64,000 nucleotides of DNA from Pseudolysinimonas_A sp041984585. Its GTDB lineage: Bacteria > Actinomycetota > Actinomycetes > Actinomycetales > Microbacteriaceae. Every line of letters begins with the position of its first letter. Within the stretch, counting starts at the first letter, position 1. Under the pieces are notes generated by a model. That model worked only from the letters and a program-made list of their open reading frames with translations, did no database searches and was not told the DNA's origin. Below are positions 26,510-35,667 of this stretch, piece after piece. The stretch covers positions 1 to 64,000 of the forward strand of contig JBHIXX010000010.1 of the NCBI GenBank assembly GCA_041984585.1, given 5' to 3'. The translations under genes were made by a program, and so were the position numbers.

Positions 26510-27703
26510 TCAGGCCCCGTCGGGCGCCGTCGTCGGGTTTCCGGACCGGTCGACGATCCGGCGCGACGCCCGGCCGGCCCAGCGCGCGAATCGATGGGAC
26601 GGGGCCTCGACCACCCGGGTGAAGACCTCGGCGACGAGCAGTGCGCACGGCACGCCGAGGAGCGCGGGAACCCACCAGGGCTGCCCCGGGAGCAGCGCCA
26701 CCGCCGCCATGATCACCGGCATGTGGACGATGTACAGGCTGAACGAGATGCGGCCGAGCCAGCGGAACGGGCCGCGGCCGAGGAGGCGCGACGCGGGCGG
26801 CCACAGCAGCACGATGACGAGCAGCATCACCGCCCCGGCGAGGGAGACGATGCCCGGGATCGATGTCACGAACGGCGTGCTCTGCGTGATCGGCCAGAGC
26901 ACCCACCGGGCCGTGAGCGCGACGATCGCGATCCCGAGTCCGAGCCCCCACAGCAGGTGCGTCGGAACCGACCACCGGATGCGTCCGGCCCATGCCCGCA
27001 GCTTCGGCAGAGCAACCGCGAGGAAGGCGCCGAGCAGGAACATCGGGAGGTGCCGCCACACCGGGTTGGGCGCGATCCACGACCAGATCAGAAGGCCGAA
27101 GGTGCCGGCGAGCCCCAGCAGCCACCAGCGCCGCAGGGCGAGCACCACGACGACCGCGACGGGGAGCAGCACCGAGAAGATCAGCTCGTAGCGCAGCGAC
27201 CAGAGCGGGTTGTTGATCGTGGTCGATCCGGTGAACAGCTCGACGGCCGTCAGAGCCCTCGCGACCGAGAACTCGGGGAACAGCTGCCGCGCGGCGATCT
27301 CGCTCGGCGGCGTGACGTCCTGAGGCAGCAGGCGAGCGAGTGCGATCGCGAGCGCGACCGAGGCCGCGACGGGCAGCAGCAGGCGCAGCATCCGCCGCGG
27401 GTAGTACGCGAGCCAGTCGAACCCACGGTCGAGCGCCGGGAGGGTGAGCACCAGACCGCTCAGCACGAAGAAGACGAACACCGCCTCGCCGCCGATGACC
27501 GCCGCCGCCAGCGGCGTGGAGGTGAACCACCAGACCCACGACCCGGGTTCCGGGGGCGTGGCACCGGGCAGGAACAACGCGGCCCGCTCCGGGGAGAACA
27601 GCGTGACGTGGTGCAGCAGCACGACGATCGCCGCGATGCCCCGGACGCCGTCGAGCGCGACCAGTCGGCGGGGCTCCGGCAGGTCGGGAGGGGGCGAGGT
27701 CAC
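26510..27703 (-). CDS. acyltransferase-3 family membrane protein
   Basis: 397 aa, about ten membrane helices, with the family motifs RRLVALDGVRGIAAIVVLLHH and VFVFFVLSGLVLTL, and R-R-x-L-R-L at the start of the next helix. It lacks the SGNH domain seen in the protein at 13484-15508. Likely transfers acetyl or another acyl group to an extracytoplasmic glycan or lipid. The GTG start overlaps the acetyltransferase stop by 4 nt, so it ends the purD-purC-GNAT operon. Confidence 0.88.
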   Translation of the reverse strand: MTSPPPDLPEPRRLVALDGVRGIAAIVVLLHHVTLFSPERAALFLPGATPPEPGSWVWWFTSTPLAAAVIGGEAVFVFFVLSGLVLTLPALDRGFDWLAYYPRRMLRLLLPVAASVALAIALARLLPQDVTPPSEIAARQLFPEFSVARALTAVELFTGSTTINNPLWSLRYELIFSVLLPVAVVVVLALRRWWLLGLAGTFGLLIWSWIAPNPVWRHLPMFLLGAFLAVALPKLRAWAGRIRWSVPTHLLWGLGLGIAIVALTARWVLWPITQSTPFVTSIPGIVSLAGAVMLLVIVLLWPPASRLLGRGPFRWLGRISFSLYIVHMPVIMAAVALLPGQPWWVPALLGVPCALLVAEVFTRVVEAPSHRFARWAGRASRRIVDRSGNPTTAPDGA

Positions 27704-28167
27704 AGCGCGCGCTCGTAGCAGAGCGACTGCGGGGCGTCGGCGTAGTAGCCGAAGCACGGGATGCGGTGGTAGCCCTCGCGCTCGTAGAAGCGGATCGCAT
27801 CCGGCTGTTCGGTGCCGGTCTCGAGCACGACCCGATCCCAGCCGCGCCCCCGCCCGTCGTCCTCGAGGGCGCGGAGCAGCGTCGTCGCGATCCCGCTGCC
27901 GCGTCGCTCGGCGACGACGAACATCCGCTTCACCTCGCCGTGCGTCGCGTCGAGGGCGCGCAGGCCGCCGCAGCCGACCGGGTCGTCGCCGTCGTAGGCG
28001 ACGTAGAACACCGTGATGTCGCCGGCGGTCGGCTTCGGACCCGGCTCGGAGTCGGGCGTGCCGTAGCGGACGGCGATCTCGGCCTGCTGCGTGTGACGCA
28101 GGGCGACACTGTCGGGGTGGTCGAACGGCACGGCCCGCACGTCGATCGCGGGCCGCGCGGCCGTCAC
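27700..28167 (-). CDS. GNAT-family N-acetyltransferase
   Basis: 155 aa. The acetyl-CoA binding motif A reads VKRMFVVAERRGSGIATTLL, with the pyrophosphate loop RRGSGIA, and motif B ends in IRFYEREGYHRIP. The C terminus has PQSLCYERAL. The acceptor is unknown. The GTG overlaps the purC stop (GTGA) and the stop overlaps the next start, so expression follows the purine genes. Confidence 0.88.
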   Translation of the reverse strand: MTAARPAIDVRAVPFDHPDSVALRHTQQAEIAVRYGTPDSEPGPKPTAGDITVFYVAYDGDDPVGCGGLRALDATHGEVKRMFVVAERRGSGIATTLLRALEDDGRGRGWDRVVLETGTEQPDAIRFYEREGYHRIPCFGYYADAPQSLCYERAL

Positions 28168-29066
28168 GCGCGCTCCAGGCGCTCGACCAGTTCGCGGTAG
28201 CGCGCCGCCGTGCGTTCGACGACGTCGGTCGGCAGATCCGGAGGGGTTCCGGTGCGGTCCCAGTTCGCGGCGAGCCAGTCGCGCACGATCTGCTTGTCGA
28301 AGCTCGCCATCCGGTCGGGTCCGCCCGCCGCGTACGCGCGCGCGTCCCAGTAGCGGCTCGAGTCGGACGTGAGCACCTCGTCCGCCAGCACGATGTCGCC
28401 GGACTCGGGGTCGCGGCCGAACTCGAACTTGGTGTCGGCCACGATCAGTCCGCGCTCCTCGGCGACGGCCGCCGCCGTCGCGTAGATGCGCAGGCTCGCC
28501 TCGCGCAGGGCCGCGGCGGCATCCGGCCCCACCAGCTCGACGGAGCGCTCGAAGCTGATGTTCTCGTCGTGCTCGCCCTGGGGGGCCTTGAACGCGGGCG
28601 TGTAGATCGGCTCCGGCAGCCGGTCGCCCTCCGTGAGTCCGGCGGGGAGCGGGATGCCGCACACGGTGCCGTCGGTGCGGTACTCGGCCCAGCCGGAGCC
28701 GGCCAGGTAGCCGCGCACCACGCACTCGATCGGGAACATGTCGAGCTTGTGCACCAGCATCGCCCGCTCGGCGATGCCCTCCGGCAGGTGGGCGCCGAGC
28801 GACGGATGCGCCGCGGCAAGGTGGGTCGGCTCGCCGAGTCGGGTGAACCACCACATGCTGAGGCCGGTGAGCATCGCCCCCTTGCCCGGGATCGCCGGCT
28901 CGAGGATGTGGTCGAACGCGCTGACCCGGTCGGAGGCGATCACCAGCATCCGGTCGGGATGCTCCGCCGACTCGTACAGGTCGCGCACCTTGCCCGAGTA
29001 GACGTGGGTCCAGCCGAGCGCCGCGAGCCGCGAGTCGCCCCCCATGCCGGGCACGCCGTCGCTCAC
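28164..29066 (-). CDS. purC: phosphoribosylaminoimidazole-succinocarboxamide synthase
   Basis: SAICAR synthase: joins CAIR with aspartate using ATP. 300 aa, the longer (SAICAR-synthetase I, yeast-like) type. It shows SGKVRDLYES, ASDRVSAFD, FPIECVVRGYLAGSGW and DTKFEFGRD. The GTG at 29066 overlaps the purD stop by 4 nt; longer in-frame starts would run back into purD. Confidence 0.97.
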   Translation of the reverse strand: MSDGVPGMGGDSRLAALGWTHVYSGKVRDLYESAEHPDRMLVIASDRVSAFDHILEPAIPGKGAMLTGLSMWWFTRLGEPTHLAAAHPSLGAHLPEGIAERAMLVHKLDMFPIECVVRGYLAGSGWAEYRTDGTVCGIPLPAGLTEGDRLPEPIYTPAFKAPQGEHDENISFERSVELVGPDAAAALREASLRIYATAAAVAEERGLIVADTKFEFGRDPESGDIVLADEVLTSDSSRYWDARAYAAGGPDRMASFDKQIVRDWLAANWDRTGTPPDLPTDVVERTAARYRELVERLERA

Positions 29067-30331
29067 GACGCCACCCGCGCGCCGATGTCGGTGCGGTGCT
29101 GCCCGCACTCCAGGCCGATCTCGCCGAGCGCCGTGTAGGCGGCGTCGCGGGCGGCGACGAAGCCGTCCGCTCGGGCGACCACGCCGAGCACGCGGCCGCC
29201 GGTGGCGACGAAGCCGTCGTCGGTGCGCGCCGTGGCGGCGTGCGCCAGCGTGACGCCCGGCACGGCCGCGGCGGCGTCGAGACCGGTGAGCGGTCGCCCC
29301 GTCGCGGGCGACTCGGGGTAGCCCTCGCTGGCGAGGACGACCACGATGGCGGCGTCGGACGAGAACTCCGGATCGGGGAGCCCGCCGAGCGACCCGGTCG
29401 CCGACGCGAGGAGCAGCTGCGAGAGCGGCGTCACCAGTCGCGGCAGCACCACCTGGGTCTCGGGGTCGCCGAAGCGGGCGTTGAACTCGATCACCCGGAT
29501 GCCGGCGTCGGTGACGATGAGCCCGCAGTACAGCAGGCCGCGGAACGGGGTCCCCGCCGCCTCGAGAGCGCGGACGGTGGGCAGCGCGATGGTGTCCCGC
29601 ACCTCGGCGACGAAGGCGGCCTCCGATCCGAACCGCTCGGCGAGCCAGGGCAGCGGCGAGTAGGCTCCCATCCCGCCGGTGTTCGGCCCGTGGTCGCCGT
29701 CGAGGAGGCGCTTGTAGTCCTGCGCGGGCGAGAGCGGCAGCACGTCGTGGCCGTCGGCGAGGAAGAACAGCGAGACCTCGGGGCCCGACAGGAACTCCTC
29801 GACAAGCACCGCGCCCTGCTGCAGGTAGTGCTCGACGTGGGAGAGGGCCGCATCCCGGTCGTCGGTGACGAGCACGCCCTTGCCGGCCGCGAGCCCGTCG
29901 GCCTTCACCACGTGCGGGGCGCCCAGCTCGTCGAGGGCGGCCAGCGCCTCGTCGCGGGTGGTCGCCCGCACGGCGCGGCCGGTCGGCACGCCGGCGTCGT
30001 CCATGATGCGCTTCGCGAACGCCTTCGACCCCTCGATCTGCGCGGCGGCCTTGTCCGGACCGAACACCGGGATGCCGGCGCGGCGCACGGCGTCGGCCAC
30101 GCCCGCGACGAGCGGGGCCTCCGGTCCGATCACGACGAGGTCGGCGTGCATCTCCTGCGCGGAGCGGACCACGACGTCCCCGTCGGTGGGGTCGAGGCCG
30201 AGCGTCGCGACCTCGGCGGCGATGCCCGCGTTGCCGGGGGCGGCGACGATCTCGTGGTCGGTCTCCTCGGCGCGGAGGGCGGCGACGATGGCGTGCTCCC
30301 GGGCGCCGGAGCCGAGGACGAGGATGCGCAC
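29063..30331 (-). CDS. purD: phosphoribosylamine-glycine ligase
   Basis: GAR synthetase, an ATP-grasp enzyme of 422 aa: N-terminal LVLGSGAREHAI, central GPEAPL and VKADGLAAGKGV, and a C-terminal FNARFGDPETQ loop. The GTG start follows TAGTGT (ACACTA at 30338-30343) by 6 nt, so it is likely leaderless. First gene of a purD-purC-GNAT-acyltransferase operon. Diverges from the htaA-like gene. Confidence 0.98.
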   Translation of the reverse strand: MRILVLGSGAREHAIVAALRAEETDHEIVAAPGNAGIAAEVATLGLDPTDGDVVVRSAQEMHADLVVIGPEAPLVAGVADAVRRAGIPVFGPDKAAAQIEGSKAFAKRIMDDAGVPTGRAVRATTRDEALAALDELGAPHVVKADGLAAGKGVLVTDDRDAALSHVEHYLQQGAVLVEEFLSGPEVSLFFLADGHDVLPLSPAQDYKRLLDGDHGPNTGGMGAYSPLPWLAERFGSEAAFVAEVRDTIALPTVRALEAAGTPFRGLLYCGLIVTDAGIRVIEFNARFGDPETQVVLPRLVTPLSQLLLASATGSLGGLPDPEFSSDAAIVVVLASEGYPESPATGRPLTGLDAAAAVPGVTLAHAATARTDDGFVATGGRVLGVVARADGFVAARDAAYTALGEIGLECGQHRTDIGARVAS

Positions 30332-30380
30332 CCCGTCACACTACCTGCGGCGGCCCGGTGCTCTCGGGGAGGATGGTGGG

Positions 30381-31178
30381 GTGACCCGCCCCGCCGCGCC
30401 CCTGCTCGCCGCCGCCCTCGTGGCGGCCCCCCTGCTCGTCGCCGCACCGGCGGCCGCGGCGCCGTCGGTGGGCGTCCCGGCGGCGCCCGCATCCGCGGGG
30501 ATCGCCCCCGGCTGCCCGGTGCTCGACGCCCGGATCACCTGGGGGTTCAAGGAGTCGTTCCGCGCCTACATCGACGGGTCGATCGCGAACGGCGAATGGA
30601 CCGTCGCCGACGGCGCGACCTATGAGACCCCCGAGTTCGGCTTCCCGCTCGACGGCGGGTACGTCGACCCGCGCGCGGCCGTCGGCAGCACCGGGTTCGC
30701 CGGGACCGTGCAGTTCACCGGCCACGGCGGCATCCTCGACACCACCATCGCCGACCCGGTGCTGGTGCTGCGGGGCGCCGACCAGCCGGCCCTGCTGCTG
30801 CTCGACGTGACGGGCGACACGATGGACGGCGAGGCGGTCGAGGTGACCGAGGCCCCGTTCGTCGAGATCGACCTGACCGGCCAGGACCTCACGGCGACCG
30901 ACGGGGTGATCACCATCGTGGACGCGCCGACCGTGCTCACCGCGGAGGGCGAGGCGGCGTTCCCGAACTACCCCGCCGGAACGGAGTTCGACCCGATCGA
31001 CGTCAGCGTCGACGTCGGCGACTGCGACCTCGGTGACGTGCCGATCGGCACCGACACCGACGTCGATCCGGCCGACGCGGTCGTCCCCGCCTGGCTCCCG
31101 GTCGCCGTCGGCGCGGTGCTGCTGGTGACCCTGGCGGCGGTCGTCGCGGCGGTGGCGCTCATGCGACGGCGGTCCTGA
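30381..31178 (+). CDS. HtaA-domain haem-binding surface protein
   Basis: 265 aa. A Sec signal peptide (~1-29, ending AAAAP) is followed by one HtaA domain (about 50-215: ITWGFKESFRAYIDG, FGFPLDGGYVD, FTGHGGILDTTIADP) and a C-terminal membrane helix with the basic tail MRRRS. HtaA domains in corynebacteria bind haem at the surface and hand it to an ABC importer. Here no haem importer, haem oxygenase or DtxR/Fur-like site was noticed nearby. The GTG start has GGGGAGGATGG upstream. Confidence 0.85.
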   Translation: MTRPAAPLLAAALVAAPLLVAAPAAAAPSVGVPAAPASAGIAPGCPVLDARITWGFKESFRAYIDGSIANGEWTVADGATYETPEFGFPLDGGYVDPRAAVGSTGFAGTVQFTGHGGILDTTIADPVLVLRGADQPALLLLDVTGDTMDGEAVEVTEAPFVEIDLTGQDLTATDGVITIVDAPTVLTAEGEAAFPNYPAGTEFDPIDVSVDVGDCDLGDVPIGTDTDVDPADAVVPAWLPVAVGAVLLVTLAAVVAAVALMRRRS

Positions 31179-31181
31179 CGG

Positions 31182-31547
31182 ATGGCCACCCGGCGGCGCA
31201 TCGCGCTCGCGGACGGCCGCGCGGCGGTCGCGGCGGCACTCGACGGCTCCGACGACCGCGCCACCGTGGCGACGGCGGTGCGCTTCCTGCTCGAGCAGCT
31301 CGCGGCCGAGGCGGAGGGCGGAACCGTCGAGGTGCGGGTGCCGCCGTTCGGCGCGGCGCAGGCGATCGCCGGCCCCCGGCACACCCGCGGGACCCCGCCG
31401 AACGTCGTCGAGACGGATGCCGCCACCTGGATCGCGCTCGCCACCGGCTCGCTCGGCTGGGCCGACGCGCTCGGGTCGGGTCGGCTGTCGGCATCCGGAT
31501 CGCGCGCCGATCTCACGCCGGTGCTGCCGCTCGCCTGGGAGGGCTGA
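31182..31547 (+). CDS. sterol carrier-like (bacterial SCP) protein
   Basis: 121 aa. It contains the conserved VPPFGAAQAI-x-GPRHTRGTPPNVVE-x-DAATWIALATG stretch of an actinobacterial family annotated as sterol carrier protein and often found beside purine genes. Probably cytoplasmic; it could bind a small hydrophobic ligand, but no function is proven. It starts 3 nt after the htaA-like stop, and purF lies just downstream on the other strand. Confidence 0.82.
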   Translation: MATRRRIALADGRAAVAAALDGSDDRATVATAVRFLLEQLAAEAEGGTVEVRVPPFGAAQAIAGPRHTRGTPPNVVETDAATWIALATGSLGWADALGSGRLSASGSRADLTPVLPLAWEG

Positions 31548-31590
31548 CCGCGGGCGGGCCGCACCCAGCAGCATCGGGGATGATGGAGGC

Positions 31591-31893
31591 GTGAGCGACA
31601 CCGGTGACCGCAGCGAGGTCCGCATCCGCCGAGCCCCGAAGCTCGGCGTGTTCCTCGTGCTCGGCGCCCTGGTCGGAGCGGTCGGCACGCTCGTGCTCAC
31701 GTCGCTTCAGCCGGCCGACCCGAGCGTGGGGTTCGTCGCCACGTTCGCGTACTTCCTGCTCTACGGGATCCCCGCGGGCCTGGTGCTCGGGGCGCTGGTC
31801 GGGCTGCCGCTCGACTGGGCCTCGCGCCGCCGCGCGCGCACCGTCACGGTGGAGCACCGCGAGGTCGACGGCGCCGACGACTCCGCCGGCTGA
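31591..31893 (+). CDS. small two-helix membrane protein
   Basis: 100 aa. A cytosolic basic N terminus (EVRIRRAPKLG) is followed by two hydrophobic helices (~20-40 and 52-75), each ending in Gly-rich turns, and a charged tail (RRRARTVTVEHREVDG). The helix-turn-RRRAR pattern resembles small actinobacterial membrane proteins beside purF. No function is known. The GTG follows GGAGGC closely. Confidence 0.68.
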   Translation: MSDTGDRSEVRIRRAPKLGVFLVLGALVGAVGTLVLTSLQPADPSVGFVATFAYFLLYGIPAGLVLGALVGLPLDWASRRRARTVTVEHREVDGADDSAG

Positions 31894-31974
31894 GCCGCTG
31901 CTCTCCGGCCGAGCGAGGTGCCGCTCCGCGGTCCGTGCGCTCGCCGATCCGAGCGCACCGGTCGGCGGGGTCGG

Positions 31975-33432
31975 TCAGCTGTCCTGGCTGGCCTCGACCC
32001 AGGCGAGGTACTCCTCGGTGACCGTTCCGGTGACGTAGTCGCCGGTGAAGCAGCTCATCTCCAGGTCGGTGACGTCGGACCCCTCGAGGATCGCGTCGCG
32101 CATGTCGTCGACCTCCTGATAGATCAGGTAGTCGGCGCCCAACTCGGTCGCGATCTCGGGGATCTTGCGCCCGGATGCCACCAGCTCGTTGCGGTTGGGC
32201 ATGTTGATCCCGTAGACGTGCGGGAACCGCACCGGTGGGGCCGCGGAGGTGAAGGTCACCGAGTTGGCGCCCGCGGCGCGGGCCATGTCGATGATCTCCT
32301 TGCTGGTGGTGCCGCGCACGATCGAGTCGTCGACGACGAGCACGTTCTTGCCCTGGAACTCGGCCGACATGGCGTTGAGCTTCTGCCGCACGCTGCGCTT
32401 TCGGTGCTCCTGCCCGGGCATGATGAACGTCCGCCCGACGTAGCGGTTCTTGTAGAAGCCCTCCCGGTAGGGGATGTTCAGCTTCTGCGCCACCTGCATC
32501 GCCGCGGGCCGCGACGAGTCGGGGATCGGCATGACCACGTCGATCGAGCCCGACGGCGTGTACTTCGCGATCGTGTCGGCCAGGCGGTCGCCCAGGCGCA
32601 GCCGCGCCTCGTACACCGAGATGCCGTTCATCACCGAGTCGGGGCGCGCGAGGTAGACGTACTCGAACGCGCAGGGGACGAGGCGCGGGTTCTTCGCGCA
32701 CTGCCGCGAGAACAGCTCGCCCTCCCGGGTGATGAACACCGCCTCGCCGGGCTCGACGTCGCGGACGTACTCGTACTCCTCGCTCTCCATGACGAGGGAC
32801 TCCGAGGCGACGATCCACTCCATGCCGACCAGTCCGGTGGCCTTCCGGCCGATCGACAGGGGGCGGATGCCGTAGGGGTCGCGGAAGGCGAGCAGTCCGT
32901 AGCCGCCGATGAGCGCGATCGCGGCGTAGGAGCCGTCGACCCGCTCGTGCAGGGTCTCGATCGCGTCGAAGACCTGGTCGGGGTCGAGCTCGGTGCCGCG
33001 CACCTGGTTCTGCAGCTCGTGGGCGAGCACGTTGACCAGCAGTTCGGTGTCCGACGACGTGTTCAGGTGCCGGCGGTCGACGCGGAACAGCTGCTCGGTG
33101 AGTTCCCGCGTGTTGGTGAGGTTGCCGTTGTGCACCAGCACGATGCCGTACGGCGCGTTCACGTAGAACGGCTGCGACTCCTGCTCGAGCTTCGCGTCGC
33201 CGCGGGTCGTGTAACGCACGTGGCCGAGGCCCATCGTGCCGAGCAGGCTGCGCATGTCGCGCGTGCGGTAGGCCTCGCGCACCTGCCCGCGCGCCTTGTG
33301 CATGTGGATGGTGTCGCCATCCGCCGTCGCGATGCCGGTCGAGTCCTGGCCCCGGTGCTGCAGCAGCCCCAGGGCGTCGTAGATCCGCTGGTTGGCGGGG
33401 CTGGACGAGACCAGTCCGACGATGCCGCACAT
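31975..33432 (-). CDS. purF: amidophosphoribosyltransferase
   Basis: First step of purine synthesis: PRPP plus glutamine to phosphoribosylamine. 485 aa. The N-terminal Cys2 nucleophile (MCGIVGL) shows that no propeptide is removed. The glutaminase part has LQHRGQDSTGIA and VHNGNLTN; the PRTase part has the PRPP loop VLVVDDSIVRGTTS. The 104 bp between it and the next gene hold its promoter; no TANNNT lies within 8 nt of the ATG. Confidence 0.98.
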   Translation of the reverse strand: MCGIVGLVSSSPANQRIYDALGLLQHRGQDSTGIATADGDTIHMHKARGQVREAYRTRDMRSLLGTMGLGHVRYTTRGDAKLEQESQPFYVNAPYGIVLVHNGNLTNTRELTEQLFRVDRRHLNTSSDTELLVNVLAHELQNQVRGTELDPDQVFDAIETLHERVDGSYAAIALIGGYGLLAFRDPYGIRPLSIGRKATGLVGMEWIVASESLVMESEEYEYVRDVEPGEAVFITREGELFSRQCAKNPRLVPCAFEYVYLARPDSVMNGISVYEARLRLGDRLADTIAKYTPSGSIDVVMPIPDSSRPAAMQVAQKLNIPYREGFYKNRYVGRTFIMPGQEHRKRSVRQKLNAMSAEFQGKNVLVVDDSIVRGTTSKEIIDMARAAGANSVTFTSAAPPVRFPHVYGINMPNRNELVASGRKIPEIATELGADYLIYQEVDDMRDAILEGSDVTDLEMSCFTGDYVTGTVTEEYLAWVEASQDS

Positions 33433-33535
33433 GCCGCGGTTGCGCTCCCGGATGCCGTGACGTACCCGAGCGGGTACGCCTCATCCTATGCCGGGCGGCG
33501 GAGTCGTCGCCGAGCGCCTGCGGCCGGTGCCGCCG

Positions 33536-34138
33536 TCAGGCGAGCTGGGTGATGATCGGCCGCATCGCCTCGCGGAACAGCAGCGGGTCGTCGCGCAGCT
33601 GCGAGTCGACCGCGACGGCGTGCTCGGCGATCCACCACACGCTGCCGACGGTGAGCGGCAGCACTTCGAGCCGCAGGCTGAACGGGCGCGCCGGGCGGCC
33701 CGTCTCCCCCTCCCGCTCGGCGACCAGGTCGGCGAGGACCAGCGGGTCGCCGCGGCGGGTGCGGTCGAGCGCGCGCTCCGTCTCGTCGGCGTGCACCAGG
33801 TCGGCCCAGGTGCGCGCATCGTCGAGGTGGCGGCGCAGCGCGGTGACGTAGGCGTCGGCCCCCGACTCGGGCACGACCACCATCCCCTCGTCGTCGACGG
33901 TGCGCAGCGGCACGCCCCAGCCGTCGGCGTCGGGCTCGACGATCGACACCCACCAGCGGGTCCACCACCACGCGAACTCGTCCGGCGGCGGTTCGGCGAC
34001 GGGCAGGGCGGTGCCGAGCAGCCGCGGCAGTCCCGACGGGTCGGGCACCCCGAGGGCGTCGCGCAGGTACAGCGCGACCAGCACCGCGCGGGACGTCTCT
34101 TCGCGCACCTCCCAGGCGGGGTCCGATCCGGTTCGCAC
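33536..34138 (-). CDS. conserved hypothetical protein, 200 aa
   Basis: Not recognised. Soluble, Asp/Glu- and Trp-rich: EFAWWWTRWWVSIVEPD at ~64-80, a charged middle, then GSVWWIAEHAVAVDSQL near the C terminus. No signal peptide or membrane helix. The GTG lies 6 nt after TAGCGT (ACGCTA at 34145-34150). It sits between purF and purM, diverging from purM. Confidence 0.72.
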   Translation of the reverse strand: MRTGSDPAWEVREETSRAVLVALYLRDALGVPDPSGLPRLLGTALPVAEPPPDEFAWWWTRWWVSIVEPDADGWGVPLRTVDDEGMVVVPESGADAYVTALRRHLDDARTWADLVHADETERALDRTRRGDPLVLADLVAEREGETGRPARPFSLRLEVLPLTVGSVWWIAEHAVAVDSQLRDDPLLFREAMRPIITQLA

Positions 34139-34249
34139 GGGATCACGCTACGACCGTTGCCGTCGCGAAGGGCATCCGCGCCGACGCGGGGTGCAGTCGC
34201 GACGGGCGGGCGCGGATGGCGCGGCGAGCCGCCCGGATACGCTAGGGGC

Positions 34250-35356
34250 GTGACGCAGCCCGGATCCGACCCGTACGCCGCGGCCGGCGTCGACACCGCT
34301 GCCGGCGACCGCGCGGTCGAGCTGATGAAGGCCTCGGTCAAGGCGACCCAGGGTGCCGAGGTGCTCGGCGGGATCGGCGGATTCGCCGGGCTGTTCGACG
34401 CCTCCGCCCTCACCGGCTACCGCCGTCCGCTGCTCGCGTCGAGCACCGACGGCGTCGGCACCAAGCTCGCCATCGCGCAGGCGCTCGACGTGCACGACAC
34501 GGTGGGCCGCGACCTGGTCGGCATGGTGGTCGACGACATCGTGGTGGTGGGTGCGACGCCGCTGTTCATGACCGACTACATCGCCTGCGGCGCCGTGGTG
34601 CCCGAGCGCATCGCCGCGATCGTCTCGGGCATCGCCGCCGGATGCGCCGAGACCGGAACCGCGCTCGTCGGCGGCGAGACCGCCGAGCACCCGGGCGTCA
34701 TGCGGCCCGACGACTACGACATCGCCGGCGCGGCCGTCGGTGTGGTCGAGGCGGATGCGGTGCTCGGCCCCGAGAAGGTGCGGCACGGCGACGTGGTCGT
34801 CGCGATCGCGTCGAGCGGGCTGCACTCCAACGGCTTCTCGCTGGTGCGGCGCATCGTCGACGACCGCGGCCTCGGCTACGGCGACGACGTGCCCGAGTTC
34901 GGCCGCGCGCTCGGGCTGGAGCTGCTCGAGCCGACCCGGCTCTACGCCGCACCGCTGCTCGCCGCGATCGAGGCGCTGCCCGACGGGGTGCGGGCGCTCA
35001 GCCACGTCACCGGCGGCGGGATGGCCGCGAACCTCGCGCGCGTGCTGCCGACCGGGTCGTGGGTCGAGGTCGACCGCTCCACCTGGAGCCCGCCCGCCGT
35101 CTTCCGCGTGCTCGCGGAGTGGGGCGGCCTCGACCTGAGCGACGCCGAGGGCACGTGGAACCTCGGCGTGGGGTTCTTCGCCGTCGTCGACGGCGGCGCG
35201 GCCAGCTCGTTCCAGCGCGAGCTGGCGGCATCCGGGATGGACGCGTGGGTGGTCGGCCGGGTCGAAACGACGGCGCGCGACCTCGACGGCTTCGAGCAGG
35301 GCGCGAAGGGCGTCGACGGCGGCGCGGTGCGCCTCGTCGGGGCCTACGCCGACTGA
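34250..35356 (+). CDS. purM: phosphoribosylformylglycinamidine cyclo-ligase
   Basis: AIR synthetase, 368 aa. It shows YAAAGVDTAAGDRAVELMK, the ATP/dimer loop STDGVGTKL, TDYIACG, GGETAEHPG and SSGLHSNGFSLVR. The GTG start comes 6 nt after TACGCT (34238-34243), a leaderless arrangement. The open frame extends 250 codons upstream, but that part is antisense to the neighbour. Confidence 0.97.
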   Translation: MTQPGSDPYAAAGVDTAAGDRAVELMKASVKATQGAEVLGGIGGFAGLFDASALTGYRRPLLASSTDGVGTKLAIAQALDVHDTVGRDLVGMVVDDIVVVGATPLFMTDYIACGAVVPERIAAIVSGIAAGCAETGTALVGGETAEHPGVMRPDDYDIAGAAVGVVEADAVLGPEKVRHGDVVVAIASSGLHSNGFSLVRRIVDDRGLGYGDDVPEFGRALGLELLEPTRLYAAPLLAAIEALPDGVRALSHVTGGGMAANLARVLPTGSWVEVDRSTWSPPAVFRVLAEWGGLDLSDAEGTWNLGVGFFAVVDGGAASSFQRELAASGMDAWVVGRVETTARDLDGFEQGAKGVDGGAVRLVGAYAD

Positions 35357-35363
35357 GTCGGGG

Positions 35364-35552
35364 TCAGGCCGACTTGGACTCCTCCTCGGAGTCGTCGTCG
35401 TCGAGGTACTCCGACCACTTCTCGAGGTCTTCCTCGAGGCGGGAGTTGCCCGCGAGCTCCTGCTCGAGCGCACCGTAGTTGGTGTCGGGGCTGTAGTACT
35501 TGAGCTCCCGGGCGACCTTGGTGTGCTTCGCCTTCTGACGGCCGCGCCCCAT
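35364..35552 (-). CDS. DUF3073 family protein
   Basis: 62-aa actinobacterial protein: MGRGRQKAKHTKVARELKYY, then SPDTNYGALEQEL, then an acidic tail rich in Asp/Glu/Ser. The charge split (basic head, acidic tail) and small size are the family pattern. It is regularly placed next to purM in actinobacteria. Function unknown. Convergent with purM, 7 nt between stops. Confidence 0.88.
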   Translation of the reverse strand: MGRGRQKAKHTKVARELKYYSPDTNYGALEQELAGNSRLEEDLEKWSEYLDDDDSEEESKSA

Positions 35553-35667
35553 GCGTGACCCCCTCGGATATCGGTCCTGAGACTCGGTGAAAAGACTGTC
35601 CGCGAGTCTACCACGCACGGTGCTCCGCGCCGCGGGGGCGGCCTCTCGCTGCGGGTAATCTCGGAGG

